Shown here piece by piece: positions 11,545-23,621 of a stretch of DNA of 64,000 nt. This DNA comes from Sambucus nigra (lineage: Eukaryota; Streptophyta; Magnoliopsida; Dipsacales; Adoxaceae). The notes beneath the pieces are model-generated. The model was not told where the DNA came from. It did no database searches and saw only the letters and a program-made list of their open reading frames with translations. The translations under genes and the position numbers were made by a program. Each line of letters begins with the position of its first letter. Within the stretch, counting starts at the first letter, position 1. The DNA is taken from NCBI GenBank assembly GCA_949130495.1, contig OX422213.1, forward strand, positions 55,375,284-55,439,283. Reading direction: 5' to 3'.

Positions 11545-12602
11545 TCACAAAAACCATTTTGCATCGACGTAGGTTTTTTGCCTGTCCTGGGCTACCCGAA
11601 TGCGATTCCTAATAATCTCAATCCTAGCGGAGGTTTCCTGAATCACCTCTGGTCCGAGAAACTTGTTGTCCCCCACCTTTAGCCAACAAGTTGGAGAACG
11701 ACAAGGTGTGCCATACAATGCCTCAAATGGAGCCATCCCAATCGTGAACTGATAAGAGTTATTATAAGAAAACTCCACCAGTGGAAGGTGTGGCTCCCAA
11801 CCTCCTCCAAAATTAAGGACACACATGCGTAGCATATATTTCAACATTCGTTTAGTATGCTTTGTTTGTCCATCTGTCTGTGGGTGATAAGCTGAACTCA
11901 ACCTCAACTCTGTACCCATGGCCTCCTGAAAGCTCTCCCAGAAACGCGACATGAAAATCTTATCTCTATCTGACACAATATCCAAAGGCACCCCATGTAG
12001 TTTAATAATCTCGACAATGAACAACTGAGCATACTTGTCCGTGGTATAGTCTGTCCGTACTGGTAGAAATGAGAGACCTTTGTCAAATGGTCCACAATCA
12101 CCCAGATGGAGTCGTGACCCCGATGTGATGTAGGCAACCCAGTAATAAAATCCATGGAAATACTCTCCCACTTCCACGTGGGTATTTCCAATGGATGAAG
12201 CGACCCCGATGGTTTCTGGTGGTCTACCTTTACCATCTGGCAAGTAGAACACTTGGACACGAACTCCGCATTGTCCTTCTTCATCCCACTCCACCAGTAT
12301 TGTCGCCTCATATCCTGGTACATCTTATCTCCCCCGGGATATACCACAAATCTGGACCCGTGAGACCGTGTCTTCACTGCATGACGTAAGTCTGCTCCTT
12401 CTAGGACCACTAATCTCCCATTAAACCTCAAACCTCCATCGGAACCAAGTGAATAGGGCTCAGCACCCTCGGCTAAAAGCCGTACAATCTGCTCCTGGCA
12501 AAATGAGTCTGCTGACTGTGCCTGTATCACCCTCGTAACAATCTCGGGTTTCACTGTTATGACAGATATGAAGGAATGGGCTACCGCGTCCTGGTGACCC
12601 AA
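11545..12602 (-). pseudogene. Element A integrase catalytic core, frameshifted and inactivated
   Basis: Two overlapping frames carry the core. The upstream frame (11904-12602) has the zinc-binding region with [18 protein letters not shown] and CSTCQ, and the first catalytic Asp in SMDFITGLP. The downstream frame (11545-12294) has IVSDRDKIF with the second Asp and [10 protein letters not shown]. The second zinc-binding His is Tyr (VVYPGG against VHPGG in B and C) and the catalytic Glu of TDGQTER is Lys. Both are single transitions. With the frameshift near 12000-12070 the protein cannot function. The reading frame is cut at 12613-12617 by insertion of B, in the tether between RNase H and integrase. 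Confidence 0.88.
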
Positions 12603-12612
12603 CTCTTTCCAC

Positions 12613-12617
12613 TTTGC
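12613..12617. repeat. Target-site duplication of B, left copy (TTTGC)
   Basis: TTTGC directly precedes TGTGACACC of element B and recurs at 23020-23024 directly after its other end. Element C carries the unoccupied site ACTTTGCTTTCCAG near 32426. Confidence 0.95.
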
Positions 12618-15398
12618 TGTGACACCCCACCTAATTAATCCCGGGTGATCAGTCCTAAATTAAGTTAGAACAGGTTTCTCATTTGGTCCATTCTTAGCAT
12701 CACTGTCGTCTTATTTAATTACTAACCACCTAAGTGAGAAAAATAGACTAGTGCCAATTTTTATCTTTCATTATTTAAAAAAAAGCCATGCGGATAATAA
12801 AACAATATAACAATCATAGATAACTGAAATAATCATCCACAAGTAAAAGTAATTAACCGAATAAACCATCGGTCCAAATAATAAATCCCGTAAAGACAAG
12901 AATGAACTCCCAACAAGTCTACTACAAATAAAATGGAATGTGAGCGACATGCTCGAATAACTAATCATAAATTTCTACATTAAGAATGAAGAATGAGGCG
13001 TCTATCAAAGCCCCGCAACATCCACATATGCTGCAGCAACGGATCCCTGGAATTGAGTCAAGGCTGGCGTCCCTGTGGCTGGACACCTAAAAGGGTTTTT
13101 AAAAGTTTTTATAGCAAGGGTTAGTACCCAAAAAAATTTGAAAAACATTTAACAAATGATTAACTTGCTGTAATAAATAAATATGCATGCTCTTCATATT
13201 TTAGTTAGTATCGCACTCTCTTGAGAACTTCCTTACCCCTCCTCTAATATACACTACTAACGCTTTAATTAAATTACCTAGTTATTCATCTCATGACTAG
13301 ATAATTAACAAAGTTCCTTTATACCCACCCTACTCTAACTGAGTATGTAGTGTTTATGATTTTTAAGTTATTAGTAACATCAACTTAACTAAGTCATTTA
13401 AATTCATATAACTTCTACACTTGTTATACATGTGAAATAACTCATATTTTTCATTAATAACTCGTATATAATTAATTATCCAATTATATACTTAATATCA
13501 TATTTCAGCATTCACAATCACACTGTAATATATTTAACAACTTGCATTCACCCGAGTAAAATACTCACAGAATGAAAATTCTGTAAAGTGCTATCCCACT
13601 AGGTACAATCACATAGCCTAGTTATCCCAAGTCAGATTTTCACACCAACTTGATAAAAATAAATGATTGGAGGCAGTCATATTCCTTCCCTGAAAGTGAG
13701 ATGTCCCTCACCCATATAATGGACGCTATGACCTCGGGAATATACTCACCCTACTCCTCAAGCTAGGGGATTCATCCACTACGCGCAACCTCCCCCTATA
13801 GCACTATAGTATAAAATATCTAATCACTGATATTAATGTACACACCATATACATATACTATCACATCCGTATAAATATAAAAGTCCCGGCTATACCGTGC
13901 GGTAAATCCGTAACATAAGCCTATTAAATTTATCAAGAGTTTATGGTCCAACTCTAAATATTAATTAAATTGCACCTTAATTAATTAAGTTACTTTTGGT
14001 ATCGCCCCCACCATAAATTTGGACTTACTCTCGTAGCCCAAAATAAATTTACCCGAGTCAAAATCCCCGACTCTAATTTATTAGCCTCTGTCTAATTAAA
14101 TTATTACATTTCGGTTTCGTTCAACCAAATTTTCTGCCTCAAATCCTAATTAATTTACCTACAATTAATTAGATTAAACTCATGTATTTAATTTCTCAAT
14201 AATTAATTACATAAGATTTTTATATGAATTTCCCTTTTTATATAATTAACTGGCGAAACTGCCAAGTTCTGCCGACCGTCGATCGATCGACCCCAGACCG
14301 TCGATCGATCGATCGAACAGGTCTTCATCTTCTTCGCGAAGACAGGGCAGCCATGGACGGATTTTCTTAAACCCTAATTTCTTCTAACATGAATTACAAC
14401 CCTTCTTATCACAAGTACATATTAGAAACCTTATTAGGATCCCCCAGAAAGTCCACAACAATCATTAATTCGTCCATAAACTTTTGATTCATAATTTTGG
14501 GGAAAAATCTATCTTTATCCTTAAACACATTTACACCCAAATTTCTTCATCCAACTCGTTGTAATTTATCCGGATATCATTCTAACAGACACACATCAAT
14601 ATTCCATTATCAGATTTTTACATAAATCCTCATAAACTTTGGCAAATCAGATTAATATCTTCTTTTGTTTATCAAAACCCCATGTTTATGCCATGAAACC
14701 CCAAAACGGATTTTAATTCATTACATCACACAAATATGAATTGAAAGACAGATTTAATGCTATTGCAAGTTATTCACTTGCCTTAGGTTTCGTAGAGTCT
14801 GAATTTGAGATGGACATTAAGGTTGAAGATGATCTTAGTTGGTTCTTTGAGATCCCCAAATGGCTTTGGCTGCTGTTAGGGTTTTCTAACCCTTAATTTC
14901 TTTTCTCTAATTAAACTCAGCCATGCCCTTACTTCTTTTTATCAGGTTAATTACCCAATTCCCATTTTTTTGACTAATGGGCCAAGCCCAAGTGACCTAA
15001 ATGCCCCCGAGTGGGCTCGACTATGTCTAAAAATGTCCCGTCACCCGTTTACTACCCCCGGGTACACTTTTCCGACTATCTCGGCCCATCCGGACTCAAC
15101 TGTACACTCAGAATTTACATCCGAATCAATTTATAAAAATACTTATCCCCCACCCAATATAGTCTATACCGACTTCCGGATGTGATAAGTACATACCTTG
15201 TCATTAATACTCGAAATGACGTAATTACATTATTACTATTCACTTAGTAAATAAATTTCCCTAAATATTAACCATTCAATCCCTGATTAATATTTATATA
15301 TTATTTTACCATAATTAATTCCTTAAATTACAACACTAGTAATTTAGAATTTCCGAATTAATTAAATTTTTAAATGACAAAAAATACGGGGTGTTACA
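12618..15398 (-). repeat. 3' LTR of element B
   Basis: 2,781 bases bounded by TGTGACACC and GGGTGTTACA (plus strand), i.e. TGTAACACC...TGTCACA in sense. The sense-strand TATA-like TTATATAAAAAGGG is at about 14233-14246 and a palindromic CGATCG cluster lies just upstream of it (14277-14316). A conserved R/U5 block with GTCCAGCCACAGGGACGCC sense lies near 13064-13086. Confidence 0.95.
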
Positions 15399-15417
15399 TA
15401 CTCCCCCCCCCCCCCCC
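15399..15417 (-). other. Polypurine tract of element B
   Basis: On the minus strand a run of about 15 G residues ends AGTA immediately before the 3' LTR. The G run is longer than in A, C and D, probably through slippage. AATTTCGGGGACGAAATTCC precedes it, as in relatives. Confidence 0.85.
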
Positions 15418-15444
15418 TTTACAAAGGAATTTCGTCCCCGAAAT

Positions 15445-15870
15445 TAGATCGTACCTGCGGTGAAAAGCTCTGGATATTGTTCCCGCATATCCTCCTCCCG
15501 CTCCCAGGTAGACTCGTCAACATTGTGATGACCCCACTATACTCTAACCAATGGAACAACCTTGGATCGCAATTTCCGTTCACTATGATCCAGAATAGCT
15601 ACCGGCCTCTCCTCATACGAGATGTCTGGATGTAAGTCGATCTCCTCGAGTGGAATGTGCCAAAAGGCTCTCTCGCTCCTTCGATATTTCATCATCGATG
15701 CCACATGGAATACATCGTGTATCCGCTGAAGATGTTCTGGTAACCCAAGCTTATACGCCACCGGTCCCACCCTCTCAATAATAGGGAAAGGTCCTACGTA
15801 CTGCGGTGCTAACTTACCCTTCTTGCCGAACCTCATCACCCCTTTCATAGGGGATACCCGGACTAAAACC
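15445..15870 (-). pseudogene. Element B integrase C-terminus and chromodomain-like tail
   Basis: Continues the pol frame after a TAG at 15868-15870. The 103-residue frame 15537-15848 has the GPY/F module (APQYVGPFPIIERVGPVAYK) and the ERPVAILDHSERKLRSK chromodomain-like start. A second TAG at 15537-15539 replaces a Gln codon; the frame then runs through WGHHNVDESTWEREEDMREQ to a TAA at 15445-15447. The tail is thought to steer integration to heterochromatin by binding modified histone H3. The W...STWE pattern with a run of acidic residues fits the plant chromovirus type, which lacks some of the canonical aromatic residues. Confidence 0.85.
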
Positions 15871-18323
15871 TAGTCCCCAACTTCTAGCTCCACATGTCTT
15901 CGAGAAGCATCATCATAACTCTTCTGCCTGTCCTGAGCTATCCGAATCCTTCCTCGAATCAACTCTATCTTAGCAGATGTCTCCTGGACAATCTCCGGCC
16001 CCAAGATTTTGTTGTCCCCCACCTCTAACCAACAAGCGGGTGAACGACAAGGTCTCCCGTACAGTGCCTCAAACGGTGCCATGCTAATCGTGAATTGGTA
16101 AGATTTGTTATACGCAAACTCTACCAAAGGAAGATATTTCTCCCATCCTCCCCCGAAGTCCAAAATGCACATTCGGAGCATGTCTTCCAGCATCTGATTA
16201 ACTCTCTCAGTCTGTCCGTCAGTCTGTGGGTGATACGCTGTACTCAAGCGTAACTTCGTGCCCATTGCCTCCTGAAAGCTCTGCCAAAAGTGGGCTACAA
16301 AGATTTTGTCTCGGTCGGATACAATATTTATTGGTACCCCATGCAGCTTAACAATCTCTGCTATGAATAGTTGTGCATAACGCATAGTCTCAAAGTCTGT
16401 GCGTACCGGTAAAAAGTGGGCCACCTTAGTCAACCGATCCACAATAAACCATATGGAGTCGTGACCCCTCTGTGATACCGGTAACCCTGTGATGAAGTCC
16501 ATGGAGATGCTCTCCCACTTCCACACGGGAATTTCTAACGGCTGTAGCATCCCTGAGGGCCTTTCGTGGTCAACCTTCACAAGCTGACACGTGGCACATT
16601 TCGAAACAAACTCCGCTATGTCCCGTTTCATCCCTGTCCACCAATACTGCCTCCTCATATCTTGGTACATTTTATCCCCACCGGGATGTACCGCAAATTT
16701 CGAAACATGGGATTCTGTCATAACAGCGTGCCTCAAATCCTCATCCTCTGGCACCATTAACCTCCCATTAAAGCTTAGGCCTCCTTCTGAGCTAATTGAG
16801 TAACCCTCTGCTCCCTCAGCTAACAAGTGGCCCACGCTATCCCGGCAAATCTGATCCTCTGCCTGAGCCCTCACAACTCGCATAATGATCTCGGGTTTGA
16901 TGGATAATGCTAACATGCAAGCCTTGGCTACGTCATCCTCGTATCGAAGCTCTCTCCACTTCGCTTTCCATACCTCCGATATCTCCCCAGTCGGCCTCCG
17001 GCTCAATGCGTTTGCTACCACATTGGCTTTACCAGGATGATACTGAATATCAAACTGGTAGTCCTTCACGAATTCTAGCCACCGCCTCTGCCTCATATTC
17101 AGATCCTTCTCTGTGAAGAGATACTGAAGTGACTTGTGATCCGTGAATAGAGTAAACTTCTCTCCTAGAAGATAATGCCTCCATATCCTCAAAGCAAAAA
17201 TGACCGCTGCCAACTCTAGGTCGTGAGTGGGGTAATTCCTTTCGTGGGGCTTTAGCTTCCTGGAAGCATAAGCTATAGCCCTTTCGTCCTGCTGGAGCAC
17301 ACCCCCAAGACCCCGTAAGGATGCGTCTGTGTAAACCCGATACTCTAGCCCTCCCTTTGGCAATGCAAGCACGGGTGCAGATGTCAACTTGTCCTTTAGC
17401 TCATCGAACGCTAATTGACAATTATCATCCCACTTGAAAGGTACCCCTTTCCGAGTCAAATTCTTCAAAGGTACTGCAATCTTAGAGAATCCCTTAATGA
17501 ATCGCCTGTAGTAACCGGCCAAACCCAGAAAGCTACGCACCTCGGTCGGTGTCGTGGGTTGTCCCCACTCCCTCACCGCCGACACCTTATTCGGATCCAC
17601 TGCAATACCCTGATCTGACACGAGGTGACCAAGGAACTGTACCTCCCGTAGCCAGAATCCACACTTCCCTAATTTTGTGTAGAGTCGATGATCCCTCAGT
17701 GTCTGTAAAACCATGCGCAGATGCTCTGCGTGCTCCTCCTCGGTGGGCGAGTAGATTAGGATGTCATCAATGAACATGATGACAAACTGATCTAGGTACT
17801 CCATGAAAACCCTGTTCATGAGATCCATGAACACTACAGGTGCATTGGTGAGCCCGAAGGGCATCACCCTGAACTCATATGATCCATACCACGATAAGAA
17901 AGCGGTCTTAGGAACATCCCCCTCTCGGATACGCAGTTGATGATACCCTGACCTCAAGTCGACCTTGGAGAAGTAAGACGCTCCTCTCAATTGGTCAAAT
18001 AAATCATCAATCCAAGGTAACGGATATTTATTTCGTATCGTCACCTGGTTCAGCTCCCTATAATCCACGTACAAGCGGAGTGAACCATCTCGCTTCTTTA
18101 CAAATAACACCGGCGCACCCCACGGCGATGTACTCCGCCGAATAAAACCCTGACCCAGTAGTTGCTGAATCTGTTCCCTCAATTCCCGCATCTCTGAAGG
18201 GGACATACGGTAAGGTGCCCGAGCAATTGGCCTCGTCCCCGGTGACAAATCGATGACAAATTCGATTTCTCTGCTGGGTGGTAATCCTGGTATCTCCTGG
18301 AATACATCCTCAAAGTCCCTCAC
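15868..18323 (-). CDS. Element B pol: reverse transcriptase, RNase H, integrase (817 residues)
   Basis: The longest frame of the window. RT spans about residues 40-245, with D122 in [11 protein letters not shown] and D186-D187 in FIDDILIYS. RNase H spans about 320-440, with D333 (YTDAS), E370 and D395 (FTDHKSL). Integrase begins with a zinc module H539, H546, C576, C579 (SKCATCQ), then the DDE core D609 (SMDFITGLP), D670 (IVSDRDK) and E706 (TDGQTER), with 35 residues between the last two. All expected catalytic residues are present. The GTG at the 5' end of the frame is not a true start: the sequence is part of a polyprotein, entered from the protease frame by a one-base shift near 18330-18345. 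A TAG ends the frame before the GPY/F module. Confidence 0.95.
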
Positions 18324-18375
18324 TACAGTAATAGAGTGAGTCTAAAGGGACTACCACCTCCTGTGAGGTTTCCTC

Positions 18376-19197
18376 CTATATGTAATATAAGTGAGTGCGC
18401 GACCCTCCCTTAGGAAGCGGCATTGCTATCAGGAACATCTCCTGTCCCGGAATGGAGAACACGATTGTCCTCTCATAACAATCCACCGTAGCCCGGTAAC
18501 CTGCCAACCAATCCATGCCCAAGATGACATCATACCCCTCCATATCTAATACTAAGAGGTCTGCTGCTAAAATAAGCCTCCCAATCAAAATGTCTACTCC
18601 TCGACAAATCGAGCGAATCAAAGCCCCGCTGCCTACTGGCAACTCTACACTCATACGGAGGCTACCCGCTGTCTCTAATAACCCAGCCCGTTTAGCAAAA
18701 TTAGATTTAATGAATGAATGTGATGCTCCCGTGTCAAAAAGAATGCTACCCTCATGCCCATGAATGAAAAACATACCCTCAACCGCTGGCGGCGCCTGCT
18801 GTGCTGGAGGATTGGGAACATCCCGAACGTTATACACACGTCCGTAGTGCATCTGCCCCTGCTGCCGTGGGGCGGGTGGAGTTGGTGCTGCTGGCGGCAT
18901 CTGACCCTGTTTCCCTTGCTGGGCAGCCTGCTGATGGCCTCTGCCCCTCTGCGGGCACTCCCTCTTGAAGTGTCCTGGCTGGCCACAGGCGAAACAGCGT
19001 TTCTGGTCGTCACCCTGCCGTTGGCCCTGACGTTGCTGGCCCTGTTGGCCTCCCCCATTGTTCCCTTGGCCCTGACGGCCCTGAGGAACCTGCTGTTGCT
19101 TATTAGGGCCTGGTTGCCCCTGCCTGAACCCCTGTCCTCCCGGTCGGAACCCACCAGGCTTAAACTTCTTAGCCTGATTCCCTTGCTGAATGATAAC
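18376..19197 (-). pseudogene. Element B nucleocapsid and aspartic protease
   Basis: An open frame between a double TAG (19198-19203) and a TAG at 18376-18378. It starts with a Gln/Gly-rich linker and the zinc knuckle CFACGQPGHFKREC (C-x2-C-x4-H-x4-C), which binds the RNA genome. The protease follows with the active site LFDTGASHSF (residue 56 counted from the Met at 18900) and the flap/second-half motif YDVILGMDWL. It processes gag-pol. The stop after THLYYI probably replaces a Glu codon, since A and C read YYIEE at the same place. The Gln/Pro-rich DNA generates long leucine-rich frames on the plus strand that are not genes. Confidence 0.9.
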
Positions 19198-19203
19198 CTA
19201 CTA

Positions 19204-20050
19204 CTGTGTGCCACTTGTCTCACTACTAGTAACCGCCTTGCCCTGCTGGCTCGGCTCACCTGCCTTCTTGTTCCCCTTAGCATGGAAACGATGATCCTGG
19301 CAATGTACAAGTGCGGCATTAACGACATCTGTATAAGTCACTAACGCTGGATTTCCAATCAAGTGCTGTCTGATTCTCCAGGCTAAGCCATCCATGAACT
19401 TTGACTTCTTTCGCTCCTCATCGCTCACCTCATTTGGTACAAAGTTTGCCAAACGGGTGAACTCCTCCTCATATTCTGCCACTGACCTGTCACCCTTACC
19501 AACTCGCTGAATTTCTTTCTCATCTCAGACTCTACTGCTGGAGGGAAGTACTTGCGGTCAAACCGCACCCAGAATTCAGAAATCGACATCAAATCCCGCT
19601 CCTCAGCGATGGTAACGGACTCCCACCATTGTAAGGCTACCCCCGACAGACGAAAGGTATCCAACATCTGTTTCTGCACCTCTGTACCCTCTAACATGCG
19701 CATATGGCGCTGAATGTTCTTCTTCCAGTCACAAGCCTCGACCACATTGGTGCTACCTCGAACTCAGGTGGGTGACCCTTCTGAAAGGTCTCCCTCACTC
19801 GCTGCCAAGATGGTGGCCCCAGTGGAGCCTGAACTGCTGGAGCCATTGGAGACGGTGCCTGGGGCTGTGGAAAATGAGCTGCCATAGCTCGCATCGCTGT
19901 CTCGACCGCTTGGGCCACTATCACTGCCACCTGAGTGGTAGAAATCAACTCGGGTGGGGGTGGTGGTGGCGGTATCTGTGGCTCCTGGTGAGCCTCCCTC
20001 ACCTCATCTCTAGCCTCAGCCCTCTCCTCTCTCTGTCTCTTTGGTGGCAT
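19204..20050 (-). pseudogene. Element B gag (capsid), two frameshifts
   Basis: Starts at ATG 20048-20050 (MPPKRQREERAE), about 175 bases inside the primer site, and runs into a proline-rich stretch (PPPPPPPEL). The capsid domain follows with the family words GHPPEF, WKKNIQRHM, LSGVALQWWESV, FWVRFDRKYFPP and YEEEFTRLANFVP. It is split over three frames with shifts near 19745 and near 19480. Gag forms the virus-like particle in which reverse transcription takes place. The frame ends at two tandem TAG codons, so B could not make gag-pol without suppression. Confidence 0.9.
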
Positions 20051-20225
20051 CTGAAATAGATTGAATTGTATAAGTACACAATTTATACAAAAACTACTAG
20101 CAGGATTACGATATCTCACAAGTGGAAAATATAATCAACAGTCCTAATAATAGGGCTCTATAACAACCGAACGCTACGCTGAAACGTAGAAAGCCGCACA
20201 GATCCTAAGGACACTAGAACCTGAT

Positions 20226-20237
20226 GCTCTGATACCA
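20226..20237 (-). other. Primer binding site of element B
   Basis: GCTCTGATACCA on the plus strand, i.e. TGGTATCAGAGC in sense, separated from the LTR end (20240) by two bases. Confidence 0.93.
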
Positions 20238-20239
20238 TC

Positions 20240-23019
20240 TGTGACACCCCGCCTAATTAATCCCGGGTGATCAGTCCTAAATCAAGTTAGAACAGGTTTC
20301 TCATTTGTTCCATTCTTAGCATCACTGTCGTCTTATTTAATTACTAACCACCTAAGTGAGAAAAATAGATTGGTGCCAATTTTTATCTTTCATTATTTAA
20401 AAAAAAGCCATGCGGATAATAAAACAATATAACAATCACAGATAACTGAAATAATCATCCACAAGTAAAAGTAATTAACCGAATAAACCATCGGTCCAAA
20501 TAATAAATCCCGTAAAGACAAGAATGAACTCCCAACAAGTCTACTACAAATAAAATGGAATGTGAGCGACATGCTCGAATAACTAATCATAAATTTGTAC
20601 ATTAAGAATGAAGAATGAGGCATCTACCAAAGCCCCACAACATCCACATATGCTGCAGCAACGGATCCCTGGAATTGAGTCAAGGCTGGCGTCCCTGTGG
20701 CTGGACACCTAAAAGGGTTTTTAAAAGTTTTTATAGCAAGGGTTAGTACCCAAAAACATTTGAAAAACATTTAACAAATGATTAACTTGCAGTAATAAAT
20801 AAATATGCATGCTCTTCATATTTTAGTTAGTATCGCACTCTCTTGAGAACTTCCTTACCCCTCCTCTAATATACGCTACTAACGCTTTAATTAAATTACC
20901 TAGTTATTCATCTCATGACTAGATAATTAACAAAGTTCCTTTATACCCACCCTACTCTAACTGAGTATGTAGTGTTTATGATTTTTAAGTTATTAGTAAC
21001 ATCAACTTAACTAAATCATTTAAATTCATATAACTTCTACACTTGTTATACATGTGAAATAACTCATATTTTTCATTAATAACCCGTATATAATTAATTA
21101 TCCAATTATATACTTAATATCATATTTTTGCATTCACAATCACACTGTAATATATTTAACAACTTGCATTCACCAGAGTAAAATACTCACAGAATGAAAA
21201 TTCTATAAAGTGCTATCCCACTAGGTACAATCACATAGCCTAGTTATCCCAAGTCAGAATTTCACACCAACTTGATAAAAATAAATGATTGGAGGCGGTC
21301 ATATTCCTTCCCTGAAAGTGAGATGTCCCTCACCCATATAATGGACGCTATGACCTCGGGAATATACTCACCCTACTCCTCAAGCTAGGGGATTCATCCA
21401 CTACGCGCAACCTCCACCTATAGCACTATAGTATAAAATATCTAATCACTGATATTAATGTACACACCATATACATATACTATCACATCCGTATTAATAT
21501 AAAAGTCCCGGCTATACCGTGCGGTAAATCCGTAACATATGCCTATTAAATTTATCAAGAGTTTATGGTCCAACTCTAAATATTAATTAAATTGCACCTT
21601 AATTAATTAAGTTACTTTTGGTATCGCCCCCACCATAAATTTGGACTTACTCTCGTAGCCCAAAATAAATTTACCCGAGTCAAAATCCCCGACTCTAATT
21701 TATTAGCCTCTGTATAATTAAATTATTACATTTCGGTTTCGCTCAACCAAATTTTCTGCCTCAAATCCTAATTAATTTAGCTACAATTAATTAGATTAAA
21801 CTCATGTATTTAATTTCTCAATAATTAATTACATAAGATTTTTATATGAATTTCCCTTTTTATATAATTAACTGCCGAAACTGCCAAGTTCTGCCGACCG
21901 TCGATCGATCGACCCCAGACCGTCGATCGATCGATCGAACAGGTCTTCGTCTTCTTCGCGAAGACAGGGCAGCCATGGACGGATTTTCTTAAACCCTAAT
22001 TTCTTCTAACATGAATTACAACCCTTCTTATCACAAGTACATATTAGAAACCTTATTAGGATCCCCTAGAAAGTCCACAACAATCATCAATTCGTCCATA
22101 AACTTTTGATTCATAATTTTGGGGAAAAATCTATCTTTATCCTTAAACACATTTACACCCAAATTTCTTCATCCAACTCGTTCTAATTTATCCGGATATC
22201 ATTCTAACAGATAGACATCAATATTCCAGTATCAGATTTTTACATAAATCCTCATAAACTTTGGCAAATCAGATTAATATCTTCTTTTGTTTATCAAAAC
22301 CCCATGTTTATGCCATGAAACCCCAAAACGGATTTTAATTCATTACATCACACAAATATGAATTGAAAGACAGATTTAATGCTATTGTAAGTTATTCACT
22401 TGCCTTAGGTTTCGTAGAGTCTGAATTTGAGATGGACTCCAAGGTTGAAGATGATCTTAGTTGGTTCTTTGAGATCCCCAAATGGCTTTGGCTGCTGTTA
22501 GGGTTTTCTAACCCTTAATTTCTTTTCTCTAATTAAACTCAGCCATGCCCTTACTTATTTTTATCAGGTTAATTACCCAATTCCCGTTTTTTTGACTAAT
22601 GGGCCAAGCCCAAGTGACCTAAATGCCCCCGAATGGGCCCGACTATGTGTAAAAACGTCCCGTGACCCGTTTACTACCCCCGGGTACACTTTTCCGACTA
22701 TCTCAGCCCATCTGGACTCAACTGTACACTCAGAATTTGCATCCGAATCAATTTATAAAAATACTTATCCCCACCCAATATAGTCTATACCGACTTCCGG
22801 ATGTGATAAGTAGATACCTTATCATTAATACTCGAAACGACGTAATTACATTATTACTATTCACTTAGTAAATAAATTTCCCTAAATATTAACCATTCAA
22901 TCCCAGATTAATATTTATATATTATTTTACCATAATTAATTCCTTAAATTACAACACTAGTAATTTAGAATTTCCGAATTAATTAAATTTTTAAATGACC
23001 AAAAATACGGGGTGTTACA
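20240..23019 (-). repeat. 5' LTR of element B
   Basis: 2,780 bases, collinear with the 3' LTR, with about 55 substitutions and a one-base indel by eye. The TATA-like box lies at about 21856-21869 and the CGATCG palindrome cluster at 21899-21938. This is the promoter copy for the element. Confidence 0.95.
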
Positions 23020-23024
23020 TTTGC
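23020..23024. repeat. Target-site duplication of B, right copy (TTTGC)
   Basis: TTTGC follows the B end TGTTACA directly and is continuous with the element A sequence TTTCCAGACGTCC. Confidence 0.95.
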
Positions 23025-23621
23025 TTTCCAGACGTCCGTTATGTCATCTAACGGTCTACGACTCAATGCATCCGTAACCATGTTGTCCTTCCCCGGATGG
23101 TACTGTATGTCGAATTGATAGTCTTTCACAAACTATAATCACTTGCACTGACTCATATTCATCTCTCACTGAGTGAACATGTATTGTAGTGACTTGTGGT
23201 CTGTGAACAAGCGGAACATCTCTCCCAATAAATAATGTCTCCATATCCTCAATGCAAAGACGACCGCTACTAACTCTAGGTCATGTGTGGGGTAATTTCT
23301 CTCGTGTGGCTTAAGCTTGCGAGAGGCAAAAGCTATAGCCTTCTCCTCCTGCTGAAGTACTCCCTCGAGTCCCCATAAGGAGGCGTCGATATAAACCAGA
23401 TACTCCATGCCCGGCTTGGGTAAAGCAATAACTGGTGTCGAATTTATCTTGTCTTTCACTCATCAAATGCCAATTAACAAGTATCATCCTAAACATATGG
23501 TACCCCCTTGCGAGTCAGGTTCGTTAATGGACCCGCTCTCTTGGAGAACCCTTGGATGAATCTCTTATAATACCCGTCTAGCCCCAAGAAACTACGCACC
23601 TCCGTCGGTGTCATGGGCTGC
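23025..23621 (-). pseudogene. Element A RNase H and RT thumb
   Basis: The 97-residue frame 23166-23459 has the RNase H active-site pattern: [11 protein letters not shown] (Asp), [13 protein letters not shown] (Glu) and [11 protein letters not shown] (Asp). Upstream in sense, 23460-23621 carries the RT thumb/connection in a shifted frame. A stop replaces the LEF/LEFVK region downstream. The RT frame is interrupted at 23622 by a solo LTR. Confidence 0.85.

Larger units (their letters stand above)
12618..23019 (-). mobile_element. Complete Tekay/Del-type Ty3 retrotransposon B (10.4 kb)
   Basis: A full element of 10,402 bases: 5' LTR 20240-23019, primer site, gag-pol, polypurine tract, 3' LTR 12618-15398, flanked by TTTGC duplications. 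The two LTRs differ at about 55 positions by eye count (about 2%), so the insertion is fairly recent. It lies in the same orientation as its host element A. Pol has one long frame with all active-site residues, but nonsense codons and frameshifts in gag, before RT and in the integrase tail prevent a full polyprotein. Long LTRs, Met primer site and chromodomain-like tail place it in the Tekay/Del chromovirus group. Confidence 0.95.

Noticed and set aside
14277..14316. CGATCG runs as a CRISPR-like or satellite array
   Set aside because: Too short, no spacers of constant length; better seen as a promoter-proximal palindrome cluster in the LTR.
18754..19344. Leucine-rich 196-residue plus-strand frame
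   Set aside because: It is the antisense of the Gln/Gly/Pro-rich gag linker of element B; composition explains its length. The same applies to plus frames at 26559-26855 and 34342-34668 over A and C.
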